Assembly (NCBI GenBank): GCA_002401865.1 | Contig: NVUK01000008.1 | Coordinates: 1-64,000, forward strand | From: Candidatus Aerophobota bacterium | GTDB taxonomy: Bacteria; Chlamydiota; Chlamydiia; Chlamydiales; Simkaniaceae | Reading direction: 5' to 3' | DNA: 64,000 nucleotides | Shown here: positions 9,125-18,616 of the stretch, one piece after another | How positions within the stretch are numbered: the first letter of the stretch is position 1 | How the letters are laid out: each line of letters opens with the position of its first letter | The notes under the pieces: model-generated | Seen by the model: the letters and a program-made list of their open reading frames with translations, nothing else | Told to the model about the DNA's origin: nothing | The model's database searches: none | Translations under genes and position numbers: made by a program

Positions 9125-9374
9125 AGCGTAAACCCCACTTAATTTTTATTGTTAAATCAATCCTCAGATTATATGGCAAACGACAATAAATCTACTCTTT
9201 TTTTTCTCTAAAACTTCTTAGATTTAAAACAAAAACCAATTGCATATATATATAAGAAACCGTTTTTTACATAAATTGTTTTTATTATAATTTTTATTAT
9301 TATTTTTATTTAGACAAATAAAACTATACATGTAATAGATTGATAAAAGTTAATAAAAATAGTAAAGATTGCAT
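9125..9374. other. 250-base AT-rich divergent spacer
   Basis: Between ssb (minus) and the 596-residue orphan (plus). Very AT-rich with short ATTATT/TTTATT repeats; a -10-like TATAAT for ssb (minus strand, 9168-9173) is the only promising signal. No small ORF with a ribosome binding site was seen. Confidence 0.5.
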
Positions 9375-11165
9375 ATGTCTAGTTTCCCAACACCCTCTAA
9401 AAAATTTAACGGAGATGATTTACCAATAAATCCTTCTCAAGGCCGAGTAGATGAAACGAAAGATCCTAAGGCTGTACTAAAAAAGGTCATTGAAAAAGAG
9501 TTAGAAAAGGGAATTCCGATTAAATCTTGGTCTAAGAAAGTAGAAAATGACTTAATTGCCAATGTTATTGTTAGTTTTGAAAAGTACTTTCCAAAGCAAT
9601 CACTTTGCAAAACAACGCTTAAGAATCTATTTAGCAAGATTAAATCTTCCATGGACACGAAAATAGATAATGAGCCTTTTTCTCTACAATCTTTTTTAAA
9701 AAACAATCTTCAAATCACTTTGCCAGCCAAAAACACGAAAGAGCCCTACACATTAAGTTTTGATTTGGCTGAAAAATTAAAAACGAGATGGAATGAAGAA
9801 AAAATAGCACAGCTTTCAATCCATGAATTATCCGCTCCTATCTGGTCCATTCAAAAGCATCTTTTATCCGATATTAAATTAAATAATTTACGCGCTCCTT
9901 TTGAAGTCTATGGCTATGAAGATCAGCTTATTCTTGAATCAATAGTTTCTTTACTTATAGACAACCCTCTTATAGAAAATAGTGATCTAGTAAATAGTGT
10001 TGAGAGCATAATTAAAAAGGTAAATATTCTTACACTATTGAATGAAGAAAAGAAAATAAAGCCGCTACTCTATACGCTTTATGCCAATATATGTAGTGAA
10101 TCAGGGGTGTATGATCTTTATTTTTCCAAGTTAGAGCAACAACGACTCAAAGCTTTTTTCTCCCACTTTACCACCCTTCAATCCAATTCCAAACAATCTC
10201 TTGAAAGAGGTGAATGGGCAGAAAGACTTCTCTCTCTTTATCTTTTAGGTGTATATCTACCTAAAAACATCCCTGAAAAAGTACTCGAGATTGGTATTGA
10301 AGAATCTATCAGTCAACTCCGAGGTGAAGCTGCCGCCAAGAACACAGGCAATAAAAACTTAGTGATCTTTTTTAACGCGTCTCTCTACCTCCACTGCTTT
10401 TTTTCAAAGAATACCTCTTATGAAAAGATTAAACAATTTTTAATGCAATGTTACACTCTAACAACAAATTTTGCTCCATTTCACCAAACAACCTTCGACC
10501 GCTTAGAGTTTTTTGTTTATAGCGAGATGGAAAAAAAGCATTCTATCTTAACATCTATAGATCCGATAAGTATCACCTATTTAAAAGATATTTTGATCAA
10601 AACCCAAGTAGAAAATCCTTATTTTAGTCCAGAGTCATGTTTGAGTAAAACAATCGGTATTTGTAATCAAAGGCTTAATCTCAGCGCAAAAATCACACAA
10701 AAATCCTTTTCTCAGATTAAGTTAAAAATACACATGTGGGCCACATCTAGAGAGATGGTCATGCGTCAAATTCACATCGCTCCTGAGCACCCCTTTACTT
10801 TAGCCATCAGTAAATTATGGAAAAAAATAGTAGGGCACAAGTTAATGCGCTATATGGATCACCACAGCTTTATCGACCATGTTTTGAAATCTGTGCTTAA
10901 GGATTTTCCTGCTTTATCTCCTTTTAAAAACGCACTTAAAAAAAACCTTTCTGCCTACTACATGATCTTTTGGTATAACATGAATTTTGACTCAAAAGCA
11001 TCTACCTTGGACCGTTGGCTGTTTTGGCACCACCAAAACTTAAATGCTAAAGACCATACGGGATTTAAAGATATTGAGCAGCTATGCGCCCTCTTTTTCC
11101 CTAACATCCCTCATAAAGAGTGCGCTGCTAGGTTTAAAGCTTTGATAAGTAAGGTAAAAGCCTAA
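9375..11165 (+). CDS. Orphan protein of 596 residues, function unknown
   Basis: The ATG at 9375 is preferred over an in-frame TTG six bases upstream. No signal peptide or membrane segment is apparent. The protein is Lys/Asn/Ser-rich, looks largely alpha-helical, and starts with a Pro/Ser-rich tail, as some secreted effectors do. I recognise no domain. It follows a 250-base AT-rich spacer after the divergent ssb gene, so it has its own promoter. Its last 84 bases overlap the end of the convergent lgt gene, the longest overlap in the window. Coding is supported by the long open frame; the function cannot be inferred. Confidence 0.72.
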   Translation: MSSFPTPSKKFNGDDLPINPSQGRVDETKDPKAVLKKVIEKELEKGIPIKSWSKKVENDLIANVIVSFEKYFPKQSLCKTTLKNLFSKIKSSMDTKIDNEPFSLQSFLKNNLQITLPAKNTKEPYTLSFDLAEKLKTRWNEEKIAQLSIHELSAPIWSIQKHLLSDIKLNNLRAPFEVYGYEDQLILESIVSLLIDNPLIENSDLVNSVESIIKKVNILTLLNEEKKIKPLLYTLYANICSESGVYDLYFSKLEQQRLKAFFSHFTTLQSNSKQSLERGEWAERLLSLYLLGVYLPKNIPEKVLEIGIEESISQLRGEAAAKNTGNKNLVIFFNASLYLHCFFSKNTSYEKIKQFLMQCYTLTTNFAPFHQTTFDRLEFFVYSEMEKKHSILTSIDPISITYLKDILIKTQVENPYFSPESCLSKTIGICNQRLNLSAKITQKSFSQIKLKIHMWATSREMVMRQIHIAPEHPFTLAISKLWKKIVGHKLMRYMDHHSFIDHVLKSVLKDFPALSPFKNALKKNLSAYYMIFWYNMNFDSKASTLDRWLFWHHQNLNAKDHTGFKDIEQLCALFFPNIPHKECAARFKALISKVKA

Positions 11166-11975
11166 AACAATCAAAGGAAGCGTTAACATTTGCCCCATAT
11201 TAAGCAGGTGCGCGGATTCTATATAGTAGCTTTGGCTCTGTTTGAAAAATTCTAAAACGAAACGTGCAGTAAAGACCGTTAAAAACATCCACCCCGCTAT
11301 TCTTCCACGAAAATAGATCCACTTAGAAAATTTGATGGAAAAAAATAAACACGCTACAAAATAGATCAATGCTTCATAAAGCACCACAGGATGGAGCGCT
11401 ATGCCATGTTGAGCAAAAGAGCTTGAGCCAAATATCACACCAAAAAAATGTGTGGTAGGCGTGCCTAAAATTTCTTGATTGATAAAATTACCCACACGGA
11501 TAAAAGCGCCCGTTAACATACCCGGAACTATAATAAGGTCTATAAGAGTCACGAAGGAAAACACAGGATACGTACGTGATTCTCTTATTAAAAAAAGAAC
11601 CATCCCTACAAAAAGACCTATCACGCCGCCGTGGCTAGAAAGACCTCCTTCCCAAACTTTGAAAATAACCAGCGGATCCGCTGCGATATAATCCATTTTT
11701 TCATAAAACAATAAATGAAATAGTCTAGAGAACAGCACCATACAAGAAACGAGGTACAAGCAGAGCTTATCCACACATGCAAAAGCCTTGGCCTTTAAGT
11801 TTTCTTCCCCTTTTAAGGTGCGTAAAAAAAATTTAAAGATGAGGTGTGCCAGGACAAAATAGCTAAAGAAAATTCCCAACGCAAACAAAATACCATACCA
11901 CACTACGTCATGGTTTATCCAAGGGATTGTAAACGCTTTTATTGAAGGATTCCAGTAAATCCATGCCATAATCAT
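11082..11975 (-). CDS. lgt: Prolipoprotein diacylglyceryl transferase
   Basis: 297 residues with about seven membrane segments. Lgt attaches diacylglycerol from phosphatidylglycerol to the lipobox Cys of prelipoproteins in the inner membrane. Seen motifs: GGLSSHGGVIG with the functionally important His (about 109-119), and the Lgt signature region GAFIRVGNFINQEILG (about 156-171). The C-terminus is overlapped by 84 bases by the unknown gene on the other strand. It would process the small lipoprotein predicted at 33879-34043. Confidence 0.95.
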   Translation of the reverse strand: MIMAWIYWNPSIKAFTIPWINHDVVWYGILFALGIFFSYFVLAHLIFKFFLRTLKGEENLKAKAFACVDKLCLYLVSCMVLFSRLFHLLFYEKMDYIAADPLVIFKVWEGGLSSHGGVIGLFVGMVLFLIRESRTYPVFSFVTLIDLIIVPGMLTGAFIRVGNFINQEILGTPTTHFFGVIFGSSSFAQHGIALHPVVLYEALIYFVACLFFSIKFSKWIYFRGRIAGWMFLTVFTARFVLEFFKQSQSYYIESAHLLNMGQMLTLPLIVLGFYLTYQSFKPSSALFMRDVREKEGA

Positions 11976-12084
11976 TTTCCTATTTCATCCCCCTCATTAT
12001 AATCCAAAATGGGCGTTAATGCCCATAAATATTGCAACCTGTGTTAGAATAAGTGCTATTTAAAACGAGCATTCTGTTAAAAAA

Positions 12085-12510
12085 ATGATTACTATCCATA
12101 TCTATTCTGTAGGTAAAAATAAATCTTCATGGCTAGTAGAACTGATTAATATTTACACCCAAAGATTAAGCTCTAAATATAAAATTGAGTGGCACCTATA
12201 TAAAAAAGAAGCCTCTTTATATCAAAACATTTTGCCCCTAAAAACATGGGTATATCTAACAGAAAAAGCTCCCTGTACAGACTCTATCACTTTTGCAAAA
12301 AAATTTAGATCTTGGATAGACACATCTGGAGGCCAGCTCCATTTTGTCATTGGCCCTGACATGGGACTTGATCCACAAATAGCAAAAAAAGCAACCCATA
12401 AGCTCTCTCTATCTCCTATGACGCTTACCCATCAAATGGTAAGAGCTTTTTTCTTAGAGCAGCTTTACCGCGCTGACCAAATTTTTGCAGGAACGCCCTA
12501 CCACAAATAG
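12085..12510 (+). CDS. rlmH: 23S rRNA (pseudouridine1915-N3) methyltransferase, SPOUT family
   Basis: 141 residues, slightly shorter than the usual ~155. RlmH is a trefoil-knot methyltransferase that methylates pseudouridine 1915 in helix 69 of 23S rRNA. The SAM-binding knot is seen as FVIGPDMGLDP (about 92-102), then LSPMTLTHQMVRAFFLEQLYRA and the C-terminal F-A-G-T-P-Y-H-K, matching the family's GxPYH end. Divergent from lgt; nine bases separate its end from the convergent membrane protein gene. Confidence 0.93.
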   Translation: MITIHIYSVGKNKSSWLVELINIYTQRLSSKYKIEWHLYKKEASLYQNILPLKTWVYLTEKAPCTDSITFAKKFRSWIDTSGGQLHFVIGPDMGLDPQIAKKATHKLSLSPMTLTHQMVRAFFLEQLYRADQIFAGTPYHK

Positions 12511-12519
12511 AAATAAAAC

Positions 12520-13032
12520 CTACCGTCTACGCAGTTTTGGCATCCATATCTCTCTAAAATAGAAAATACCCCCTCGAACAAGCGCTAGACCTATCGCAAA
12601 ATCAATCACGCCTCGTACATCTAACGGTAGACCAAATTTATTAAACGCTATACCCAGTAACATCATCGATCCTATAATAATCAAACTTTGTCTTGGAAAT
12701 AGACGAAACAAAGAAACCGATCCGCCATTCTTTTCTACATGGAGAACACTTCTGTTCACCACTTTTTTCATCACAAACTGCCCTTTTAAAAGACCCACCA
12801 GTGCAGCAAGAGCTAATAGCAGAGCTAAACCGGTATGGGCTGAGCCGTTAAATAAAGAAGCAAGAGGAGCCATGCCTCTTAATAACGTAGCGTCATAGCT
12901 ACTACTCGAAATGGAAAAAGAAGCAAACGCGTCTGCCATATAATGCGCGCCTTTATTTAGCAACATACTCCCTGATGCCAACATGAATAAGCCAGAAATA
13001 AAAAACACCCAACCTCTAGAAATCTTTAACAT
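12520..13032 (-). CDS. Small integral membrane protein, unknown
   Basis: 170 residues with about four hydrophobic segments (roughly 8-24, 62-86, 112-128 and 137-155) and a basic C-terminus ending KLRRR. No enzymatic motif. It is divergent from the YacL-like gene at 13155 and convergent with rlmH. A conserved inner-membrane protein of unknown function is the most that can be said. Confidence 0.7.
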   Translation of the reverse strand: MLKISRGWVFFISGLFMLASGSMLLNKGAHYMADAFASFSISSSSYDATLLRGMAPLASLFNGSAHTGLALLLALAALVGLLKGQFVMKKVVNRSVLHVEKNGGSVSLFRLFPRQSLIIIGSMMLLGIAFNKFGLPLDVRGVIDFAIGLALVRGGIFYFREIWMPKLRRR

Positions 13033-13154
13033 AAAAAACCTTTAAAAAAATTTTATCTAATAGTTATGATAACAATAGGTTTTGATAGAATAAATGTCTA
13101 TTGCAAAACTGCTCTAATAAAACATAAAAACAGTATAAAAAAGGATTACATTTA

Positions 13155-14234
13155 ATGAATATTACACTGGGTTTCATACGCACTTTTTTCTCTATTCTGT
13201 GCGTTTTTTTTATGATATTTTTCATGATATCAGGACCCGAAGGAGCCAGTGGCGCCAACATTCTTTTAGGCCTAGGTGTGGGTCTCGCCATCGCAGCTAT
13301 TCTCATAGGTTTTGATATACTATTCAGACGCCACAATTTGCGCTCATTCAATATTGTGATCATTGGTCTTTTTATTGGCTATTTTATGGGCGAGGCTTTA
13401 GTTCTAGTTTTCAACGCTCTTCTAGCCCTCACCTCTATTAACACTTCTTTATCTTCTCACTTAGTAGAGGGTATACGTGTTTCTCTATTTCTTTTCGGAA
13501 CGTATCTTGGAGCGATTATGACAATGCGCGCCTCTGATGAGCTTTATGTAAGTATTCCTTTTGTTAAATTCGCCTCCCAAGGGAGAAAGAAAAAAGATGT
13601 TATCTTAGATGCCTCTGCTTTGAGTGATCCAAGAATTGTTGATCTATGTAATACAGGCATTTTAGATCACCAAGTTATTATCCCCCGTTTTTTAGCTAAA
13701 GAGCTTTTAGCTCAGGCAGAAGCGTCGGATGATACGATAAAAACGCGCGCTAAAAGTGCTTTAGACACATTAAAAAAGCTTGAAACCATCGACCACTTAT
13801 CTCTACGTTTTAGTGAGCATGACTTTGTAGGCGTACAGGACATCTCTAATAAAATTATTAGACTCGCGCGTCTAAACGATGCTAATTTAATCACTTCTGA
13901 TATTTCAAGCGTCCAAATTTCTAATATAGATGGTATGCAAATAATTAACCTCAATGCCCTTTCCTCGGCTCTTAAACCCCTAACAAAAACAGGGGAAATT
14001 ATAAGCGTCAAGGTGCAACGCCATGGAAAAGAGCAGGGCCAAGGTGTTGGCTATTTAGACGATGGCACGATGGTTGTAATTAATGGTGGAGGGGATCATA
14101 TTGGCCATGTTATCCAAACCCAGGTTCTCTCAGTAAAGCACACCTCTTCAGGACGAATGATTTTTTGTAACACGTTAGATGACAACAAAGATTCTGATGG
14201 TGGGGTATTTTATTCAAGCGATGACGATGTATAA
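13155..14234 (+). CDS. YacL-like membrane protein with PIN and TRAM domains
   Basis: 359 residues with AAGGA upstream of the ATG. Four N-terminal membrane segments (about 5-25, 32-52, 68-88, 108-125) precede a PIN nuclease-like domain starting VILDASALSDPRIVDLC (about 149-165); conserved acidic residues and NLITSDISSVQIS (about 249-261) fit the PIN fold. A C-terminal TRAM-like domain covers about residues 280-345 (GQGVGYLDDGTMVVINGG). This matches the Bacillus YacL architecture, proposed to act on RNA. In Chlamydia a homologous gene lies near acpS, as here. Confidence 0.85.
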   Translation: MNITLGFIRTFFSILCVFFMIFFMISGPEGASGANILLGLGVGLAIAAILIGFDILFRRHNLRSFNIVIIGLFIGYFMGEALVLVFNALLALTSINTSLSSHLVEGIRVSLFLFGTYLGAIMTMRASDELYVSIPFVKFASQGRKKKDVILDASALSDPRIVDLCNTGILDHQVIIPRFLAKELLAQAEASDDTIKTRAKSALDTLKKLETIDHLSLRFSEHDFVGVQDISNKIIRLARLNDANLITSDISSVQISNIDGMQIINLNALSSALKPLTKTGEIISVKVQRHGKEQGQGVGYLDDGTMVVINGGGDHIGHVIQTQVLSVKHTSSGRMIFCNTLDDNKDSDGGVFYSSDDDV

Positions 14235-14258
14235 CCATAATCACTTACAGGTTAAAAG

Positions 14259-14621
14259 ATGAAAGCTATTGGCATAGACCTTATTGAAATAGAGCGTATT
14301 GCAAGTTCTATGACCCGTTTTAAACAAGCATTTTTAGAAAAAATTTTAACGCTCCATGAGCAAGATCTCGCTCTAACACACAAAAACCCCACCTGCTTTG
14401 TAGCAGGAAGATTTGCAGCAAAAGAAGCTATTGCCAAAGCTTTAAAAACAGGTTTTGGAAAGCATTTGAGTTTTCATGATATTGAAATTACCAATGACAC
14501 TTTAGGCGCGCCCCTAGCTAAGCTTTCAGAAAAAGCGCGTAAACACTTTAACAATCCTAACATCCTCCTCTCCATCTCCCATTCTAAGTCGATGGCAACA
14601 GCTGTAGCTTGTGTCTTATAA
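14259..14621 (+). CDS. acpS: Holo-[acyl-carrier-protein] synthase
   Basis: 120 residues, the family's normal size. AcpS transfers 4'-phosphopantetheine from CoA to the Ser of ACP (acpP is at 21327). Motifs: IGIDLIEIERI with the Mg-binding Asp (about 3-13), the FAAKEAIAKAL block (about 51-61) and the C-terminal LLSISHSKSMATAVA. It lies 24 bases after the YacL-like gene, probably the same transcript, and overlaps the end of the convergent barrel gene by 6 bases. Confidence 0.96.
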   Translation: MKAIGIDLIEIERIASSMTRFKQAFLEKILTLHEQDLALTHKNPTCFVAGRFAAKEAIAKALKTGFGKHLSFHDIEITNDTLGAPLAKLSEKARKHFNNPNILLSISHSKSMATAVACVL

Positions 14622-15437
14622 AACAGAAAAAGGGTAGCGATAAGCGAGGTAAAAAATTGTTGTTTTTTCTGGAAACGCATAGGCCCATATTCGATATTGA
14701 TAACCGAGCGTCAAATCTCCCCAAACACCTATCTTTGCCAAATACTTAATACCCAAGTCAACCGAGCGGTGCTCTATATTGCCATACCCATTATCAAAGC
14801 GTGCTAGATTAATCTCTTTGGTGTTACCTAGGCCAAAATAACCCTTTCCATACAAAAAGATACGGCCTAAAAAACATTTTGTGTCTAAATGTAGCTGCGA
14901 TTTGATCCAAGGCAATCCTCTATTAGCTTGGCCCATGCCGACAAAACCCCAAAGACGCGCAACGTAGGTTAAATTCAAAGACCACTCTTTACCCACCGAC
15001 ACGCCCGCTTCAAGGTTTGTTTGACCATGATATGGAGAACTTACATCACGCATATTTCTCGTAGGAACATAAAAAAATTGCCCTCCCAATATTAAACTTA
15101 CAGGATCGCCTCCAATATCATCGAGAAGTTGGTATCTTGCCTGCGCTCCCACTCTTTGCAAACCAAAATTTAAACGGTGGGTTCGAGAAAAATCCAGCTC
15201 TGCTTGAACATCCACCTCCGGCAAGCAGCGCACTCCTAAATTAAAATCGACGAGCACATCTTTAGAAGAATATTTTTTTTCACTTTTTAAATGAGAAACA
15301 TTGTCATAAAGCCTTCCACCGACTTGGGGAGTAAAATTAAACTCGGCTAATTTATGAAAATAAGGATCAATATCAAAATCTGTAAAAGATGCCGTGCGTA
15401 TTAAAAAAACACACCCTATTAAAACACGCAAAAACAT
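14616..15437 (-). CDS. Putative outer-membrane beta-barrel protein, unknown
   Basis: 273 residues. A short N-terminal hydrophobic segment (MFLRVLIGCVFLIRTASF) looks like a signal peptide. The rest alternates polar and aromatic/aliphatic residues with many Gly and Tyr (for example LFLYGKGYFGLG-like strands), ending in YLAYRYPFSVL, consistent with a porin-like barrel, though the last residue is Leu rather than the usual Phe. It directly follows trxB (3-base gap) on the same strand. No known family recognised. Confidence 0.7.
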   Translation of the reverse strand: MFLRVLIGCVFLIRTASFTDFDIDPYFHKLAEFNFTPQVGGRLYDNVSHLKSEKKYSSKDVLVDFNLGVRCLPEVDVQAELDFSRTHRLNFGLQRVGAQARYQLLDDIGGDPVSLILGGQFFYVPTRNMRDVSSPYHGQTNLEAGVSVGKEWSLNLTYVARLWGFVGMGQANRGLPWIKSQLHLDTKCFLGRIFLYGKGYFGLGNTKEINLARFDNGYGNIEHRSVDLGIKYLAKIGVWGDLTLGYQYRIWAYAFPEKTTIFYLAYRYPFSVL

Positions 15438-15440
15438 TTT

Positions 15441-16400
15441 TTAAGAAAGCCCTTTTTGTGTTAAATATCTCTCAGCATCAAGCGCTGCCATACACCCCGA
15501 ACCTGCAGAAGTAACCGCTTGGCGATATATTTTATCCTGCACATCGCCACACGCAAATACGCCAGGCTTATTGATAACTTGTGACGATTTAGCCTCTACT
15601 TGAATATAGCCTGTTGCATCAAGCTCTATTTGCCCATTTAAAAAAGCTGTGTTGGGAGTATGACCAATAGCAAAAAATACGCCCCCTGCTTCTCTCTCTT
15701 CTTTTTTACCCGTACCTACATGTTCGATCTCTACATGGGTAACTACCTTGTCTCCACTCACTTTGGTCAATACATGGTCAAACAAAATTTCCACCTTGGG
15801 ATGCTCTTGTGCATGTTTTGCCATAATTTTAGAAGCACGGAGTGTATCTCGTCTATGAACAATAAAAACACGGCTTGCATATTTTGTTAAAAATATAGCT
15901 TCCTCTACTGCTGTATCGCCTCCTCCAATCACATAAACATGCTTATCTTTAAAGATAGGCATCGCCCCATCACATACAGCGCACGCTGACACGCCCCTTT
16001 GCCAAAACTCTCCCTCGCCCTCTCCTGCTCCAGGAATATCAAGTTTTTTAGCATTGGCCCCTGTAGCTATAATCAAGCTATCTGCAAGAACCTGCGTTTT
16101 ACTACTTTCCACTAAAAAAGGGCCCTTACTCAAATCCACTTTTTTAACATCTTCTGCTAAACACACAGTAGAAAAACGTTTTGCCTGATCTTCCATAGCT
16201 TTCATCAAATCAGGTCCCATAATACCCTTAGGAAAACCAGGAAAATTTTCTACATCGGTTGTCGTCATCAACTGTCCACCAGGAGGCCCTGACATAAACC
16301 CCATAAATACCAAAGGAGACAAATTGGCTCTTGCTGCGTAAATAGCCGCTGTAAATGCGGCTGGCCCTGATCCAATAATGACAACTTTTTCTTTACGCAT
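15441..16400 (-). CDS. trxB: Thioredoxin-disulfide reductase
   Basis: 319 residues. This flavoenzyme reduces thioredoxin with NADPH. The FAD-binding motif [15 protein letters not shown] is at about 8-22, the redox-active CAVC-DGA at about 139-145, the NADPH motif [10 protein letters not shown] at about 159-168, and the second FAD motif [10 protein letters not shown] near 285-294. In Chlamydia trxB and acpS are close neighbours as here. No anomaly seen. Confidence 0.97.
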   Translation of the reverse strand: MRKEKVVIIGSGPAAFTAAIYAARANLSPLVFMGFMSGPPGGQLMTTTDVENFPGFPKGIMGPDLMKAMEDQAKRFSTVCLAEDVKKVDLSKGPFLVESSKTQVLADSLIIATGANAKKLDIPGAGEGEGEFWQRGVSACAVCDGAMPIFKDKHVYVIGGGDTAVEEAIFLTKYASRVFIVHRRDTLRASKIMAKHAQEHPKVEILFDHVLTKVSGDKVVTHVEIEHVGTGKKEEREAGGVFFAIGHTPNTAFLNGQIELDATGYIQVEAKSSQVINKPGVFACGDVQDKIYRQAVTSAGSGCMAALDAERYLTQKGLS

Positions 16401-16553
16401 CGAACATCGACCTTTATTTTTAATATATAATTCAGCACAGGTTAACTGCTTTTTATTTAAATGGCATCTACAAATATTCTAAAAAACAGACCTCTCTTTT
16501 ACAACTTCAAATCAAAATATTCTTATATTTTATTTAAACACCTTTAGAAACAA

Positions 16554-16583
16554 TTGGTAAAAAAACCTATTTTTAGTTAAAAT
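16554..16583 (+). promoter_or_regulatory. Candidate promoter for potABCD
   Basis: TTGGTA (16554-16559), an 18-base spacer and TAAAAT (16578-16583) lie about 37 bases upstream of the potA start. The match to a major-sigma promoter is fair; assignment by eye in AT-rich DNA is tentative. Confidence 0.4.
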
Positions 16584-16620
16584 AACACCGATTTTATTAT
16601 TACTATTTTAGAAAATATCT

Positions 16621-17718
16621 ATGAGAAGCATCCGACTAAAAGGAATTTCAAAATCTAGAGAGAGTGAAAAAATTCTTGATAAGATTAATCTCACAATCCC
16701 TTCGGGAGAGTTTTTTGCACTTTTGGGTCCTTCGGGGTGTGGTAAAACAACGCTTTTGAGAATTATTGCAGGTCTAGAAACGCAAGATGAAGGCACTATA
16801 CATATAGGCAATCTAGATATTTCTGATTTAAGCATTAATAAAAGACCTGTAAACATGGTCTTTCAAAATTACGCTCTATTTCCCCACCTCAATATTTTTA
16901 ACAATGTGGCCTATAGTCTTGTCATCAGGAAAGTAGCCAAAGATGAAATTGAAGCAAAAGTTTTAAAAATTTTAAAGTCTTTCCATTTAGAAAAACATAT
17001 TTTCAAATACCCATCCCAACTCTCTGGGGGTCAGCAGCAGCGCGTAGCTCTAGCTAGAGCAATTATTAATGAACCGGACGTGCTTCTGTTAGATGAGCCC
17101 TTAGCAGCGCTGGATTTCAAACTTCGAGAAAAGATGTTACTTGAACTAATTGATTTGCAAGACAAAATAAAAACAACCTTTGTATACATTACCCATGACC
17201 AATTTGAAGCTTTAACTGTTGCTGACACTATGGCTATTATGAATCATAATGGAGAAATTGAGCAAATAGGGACACCTAAAGAAATTTATGAATTTCCCCG
17301 TTCAAGCTTTGTTGCAAAATTTGTAGGTTCCACCAATTTATTTTCTGGAACTCTACACCATTTAAAAACAGACCCAATCTTTACCACCGCTCACCTTGGA
17401 ACCTTTCAATGCTCTTTACAAGGTGCCAATCCTTGGACTTATGAGGGAGTTGAAGCCTCTCTAAGTATCAGACCTGAAAAAATTCACATCTCAAAAAAAC
17501 GTTTAGATAATTTTATTAATACGCTTGAAGGGATTGTCACCCAAATTGTTTACTATGGAAGATCCACACAATATACGGTTTTGGTCAATAATCAATTTTC
17601 TGTGCACGTATTTGAGCAAAATGCGCTCCATCTAGAAAAACCACAAGAATCGATTGATTATGATGATGCCGTTTTTCTTCACTGGCATAGCAGCAATAGT
17701 ATTCTTTTAGAGGTATAA
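16621..17718 (+). CDS. potA: Spermidine/putrescine ABC importer, ATP-binding subunit
   Basis: 365 residues. PotA energises polyamine import. The ATPase domain has Walker A GPSGCGKTT (about 37-45), the Q-loop at VFQNYALFPH, the signature LSGGQQQR, Walker B LLLDEPLAALD and the switch His in THDQFEAL. A C-terminal TOBE-like regulatory domain follows (about 240-365). It is first in a four-gene operon: potB starts 4 bases after its stop. I do not recall this system in C. trachomatis. Confidence 0.95.
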   Translation: MRSIRLKGISKSRESEKILDKINLTIPSGEFFALLGPSGCGKTTLLRIIAGLETQDEGTIHIGNLDISDLSINKRPVNMVFQNYALFPHLNIFNNVAYSLVIRKVAKDEIEAKVLKILKSFHLEKHIFKYPSQLSGGQQQRVALARAIINEPDVLLLDEPLAALDFKLREKMLLELIDLQDKIKTTFVYITHDQFEALTVADTMAIMNHNGEIEQIGTPKEIYEFPRSSFVAKFVGSTNLFSGTLHHLKTDPIFTTAHLGTFQCSLQGANPWTYEGVEASLSIRPEKIHISKKRLDNFINTLEGIVTQIVYYGRSTQYTVLVNNQFSVHVFEQNALHLEKPQESIDYDDAVFLHWHSSNSILLEV

Positions 17719-17722
17719 GTCT

Positions 17723-18616
17723 ATGGTATCTATGAAAATAAACAACCTTTTTTCTAAGCAAGACAAGCTTTTTGCGCTTGGATCTCCCGCTATTGCTTGG
17801 CAAATTATTTTTTTCTACCTTCCCCTAACCCTCCTTCTAATATCGAGTTTTTTTATTCAAGATATAGAAACAGGCGCCATCTCCACTTTTTCTTTGACCC
17901 ACTTTTCTGTTCTCTTTTCCCCTTCTCATTTTTCTGCTTTATTTAACTCTCTTTGGATCGCTATATTCACCTCTGTAGGCTGTTTTTTCTTAGCTTTTCC
18001 CCTAGCTATGTTTTTAGCTTTTTATGGTAAAAAATATAAAAACATCCTTCTAACCCTGCTCATCATTCCTTTTTGGTCCAATTTTCTTCTCCACGTCTAT
18101 GCATGGTTTTTTATTTTAGAAAGGGAAGGTTTGATAAACAATTTACTCTTATCAATGCATCTCATCAAAACCCCTATCCACTTTTTAAATTCTGGCTTTG
18201 CCACCATGGTGATGATGATTTACTGCTATCTACCTTTTATGGTACTACCCATTTACTCAGCACTTGACCGCTTTGATCTTAATCTTTTTGAAGCTTCAGA
18301 AAACTTGGGTGCTTCAAAAAAAGCTACGTTTTTCAATATTTTAATCCCGCTCACTCTCCCTTCTCTAAGAGCCGGATTTTTTCTTGTTTTTATCCCTGCC
18401 TTTGGTGAATTTATTATTCCAGAATTGATGGGAGGGAACAAACAAATTTTTGTCGGAACCGTTGTCTCTAATTATATCATGGGATCCACTACAACTCATT
18501 TAGGCGCAGGTTTTTTTCTCATTAGCTTTGCTTTTTTAACTCTTACCTCTTTTCTCCTCTACATAGGATTGAAAAAAATTTCTAATCGTTTAATGTCACG
18601 AGGAATAAGAGCATGA
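17723..18616 (+). CDS. potB: Spermidine/putrescine ABC importer permease PotB
   Basis: 297 residues with six predicted membrane helices. The binding-protein-dependent permease motif EASENLGASKKATFF-x-x-LIPLTLP (about 190-215) docks onto PotA. The start at 17723 has GAGG nine bases upstream; an alternative ATG lies three codons later. The last four bases overlap the potC start (ATGA), typical of translational coupling. Confidence 0.94.
   Translation: MVSMKINNLFSKQDKLFALGSPAIAWQIIFFYLPLTLLLISSFFIQDIETGAISTFSLTHFSVLFSPSHFSALFNSLWIAIFTSVGCFFLAFPLAMFLAFYGKKYKNILLTLLIIPFWSNFLLHVYAWFFILEREGLINNLLLSMHLIKTPIHFLNSGFATMVMMIYCYLPFMVLPIYSALDRFDLNLFEASENLGASKKATFFNILIPLTLPSLRAGFFLVFIPAFGEFIIPELMGGNKQIFVGTVVSNYIMGSTTTHLGAGFFLISFAFLTLTSFLLYIGLKKISNRLMSRGIRA

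Noticed and set aside
9369-9374. TTG start for the 596-residue orphan
   Set aside because: ATG two codons later is more probable; no ribosome binding site favours TTG.
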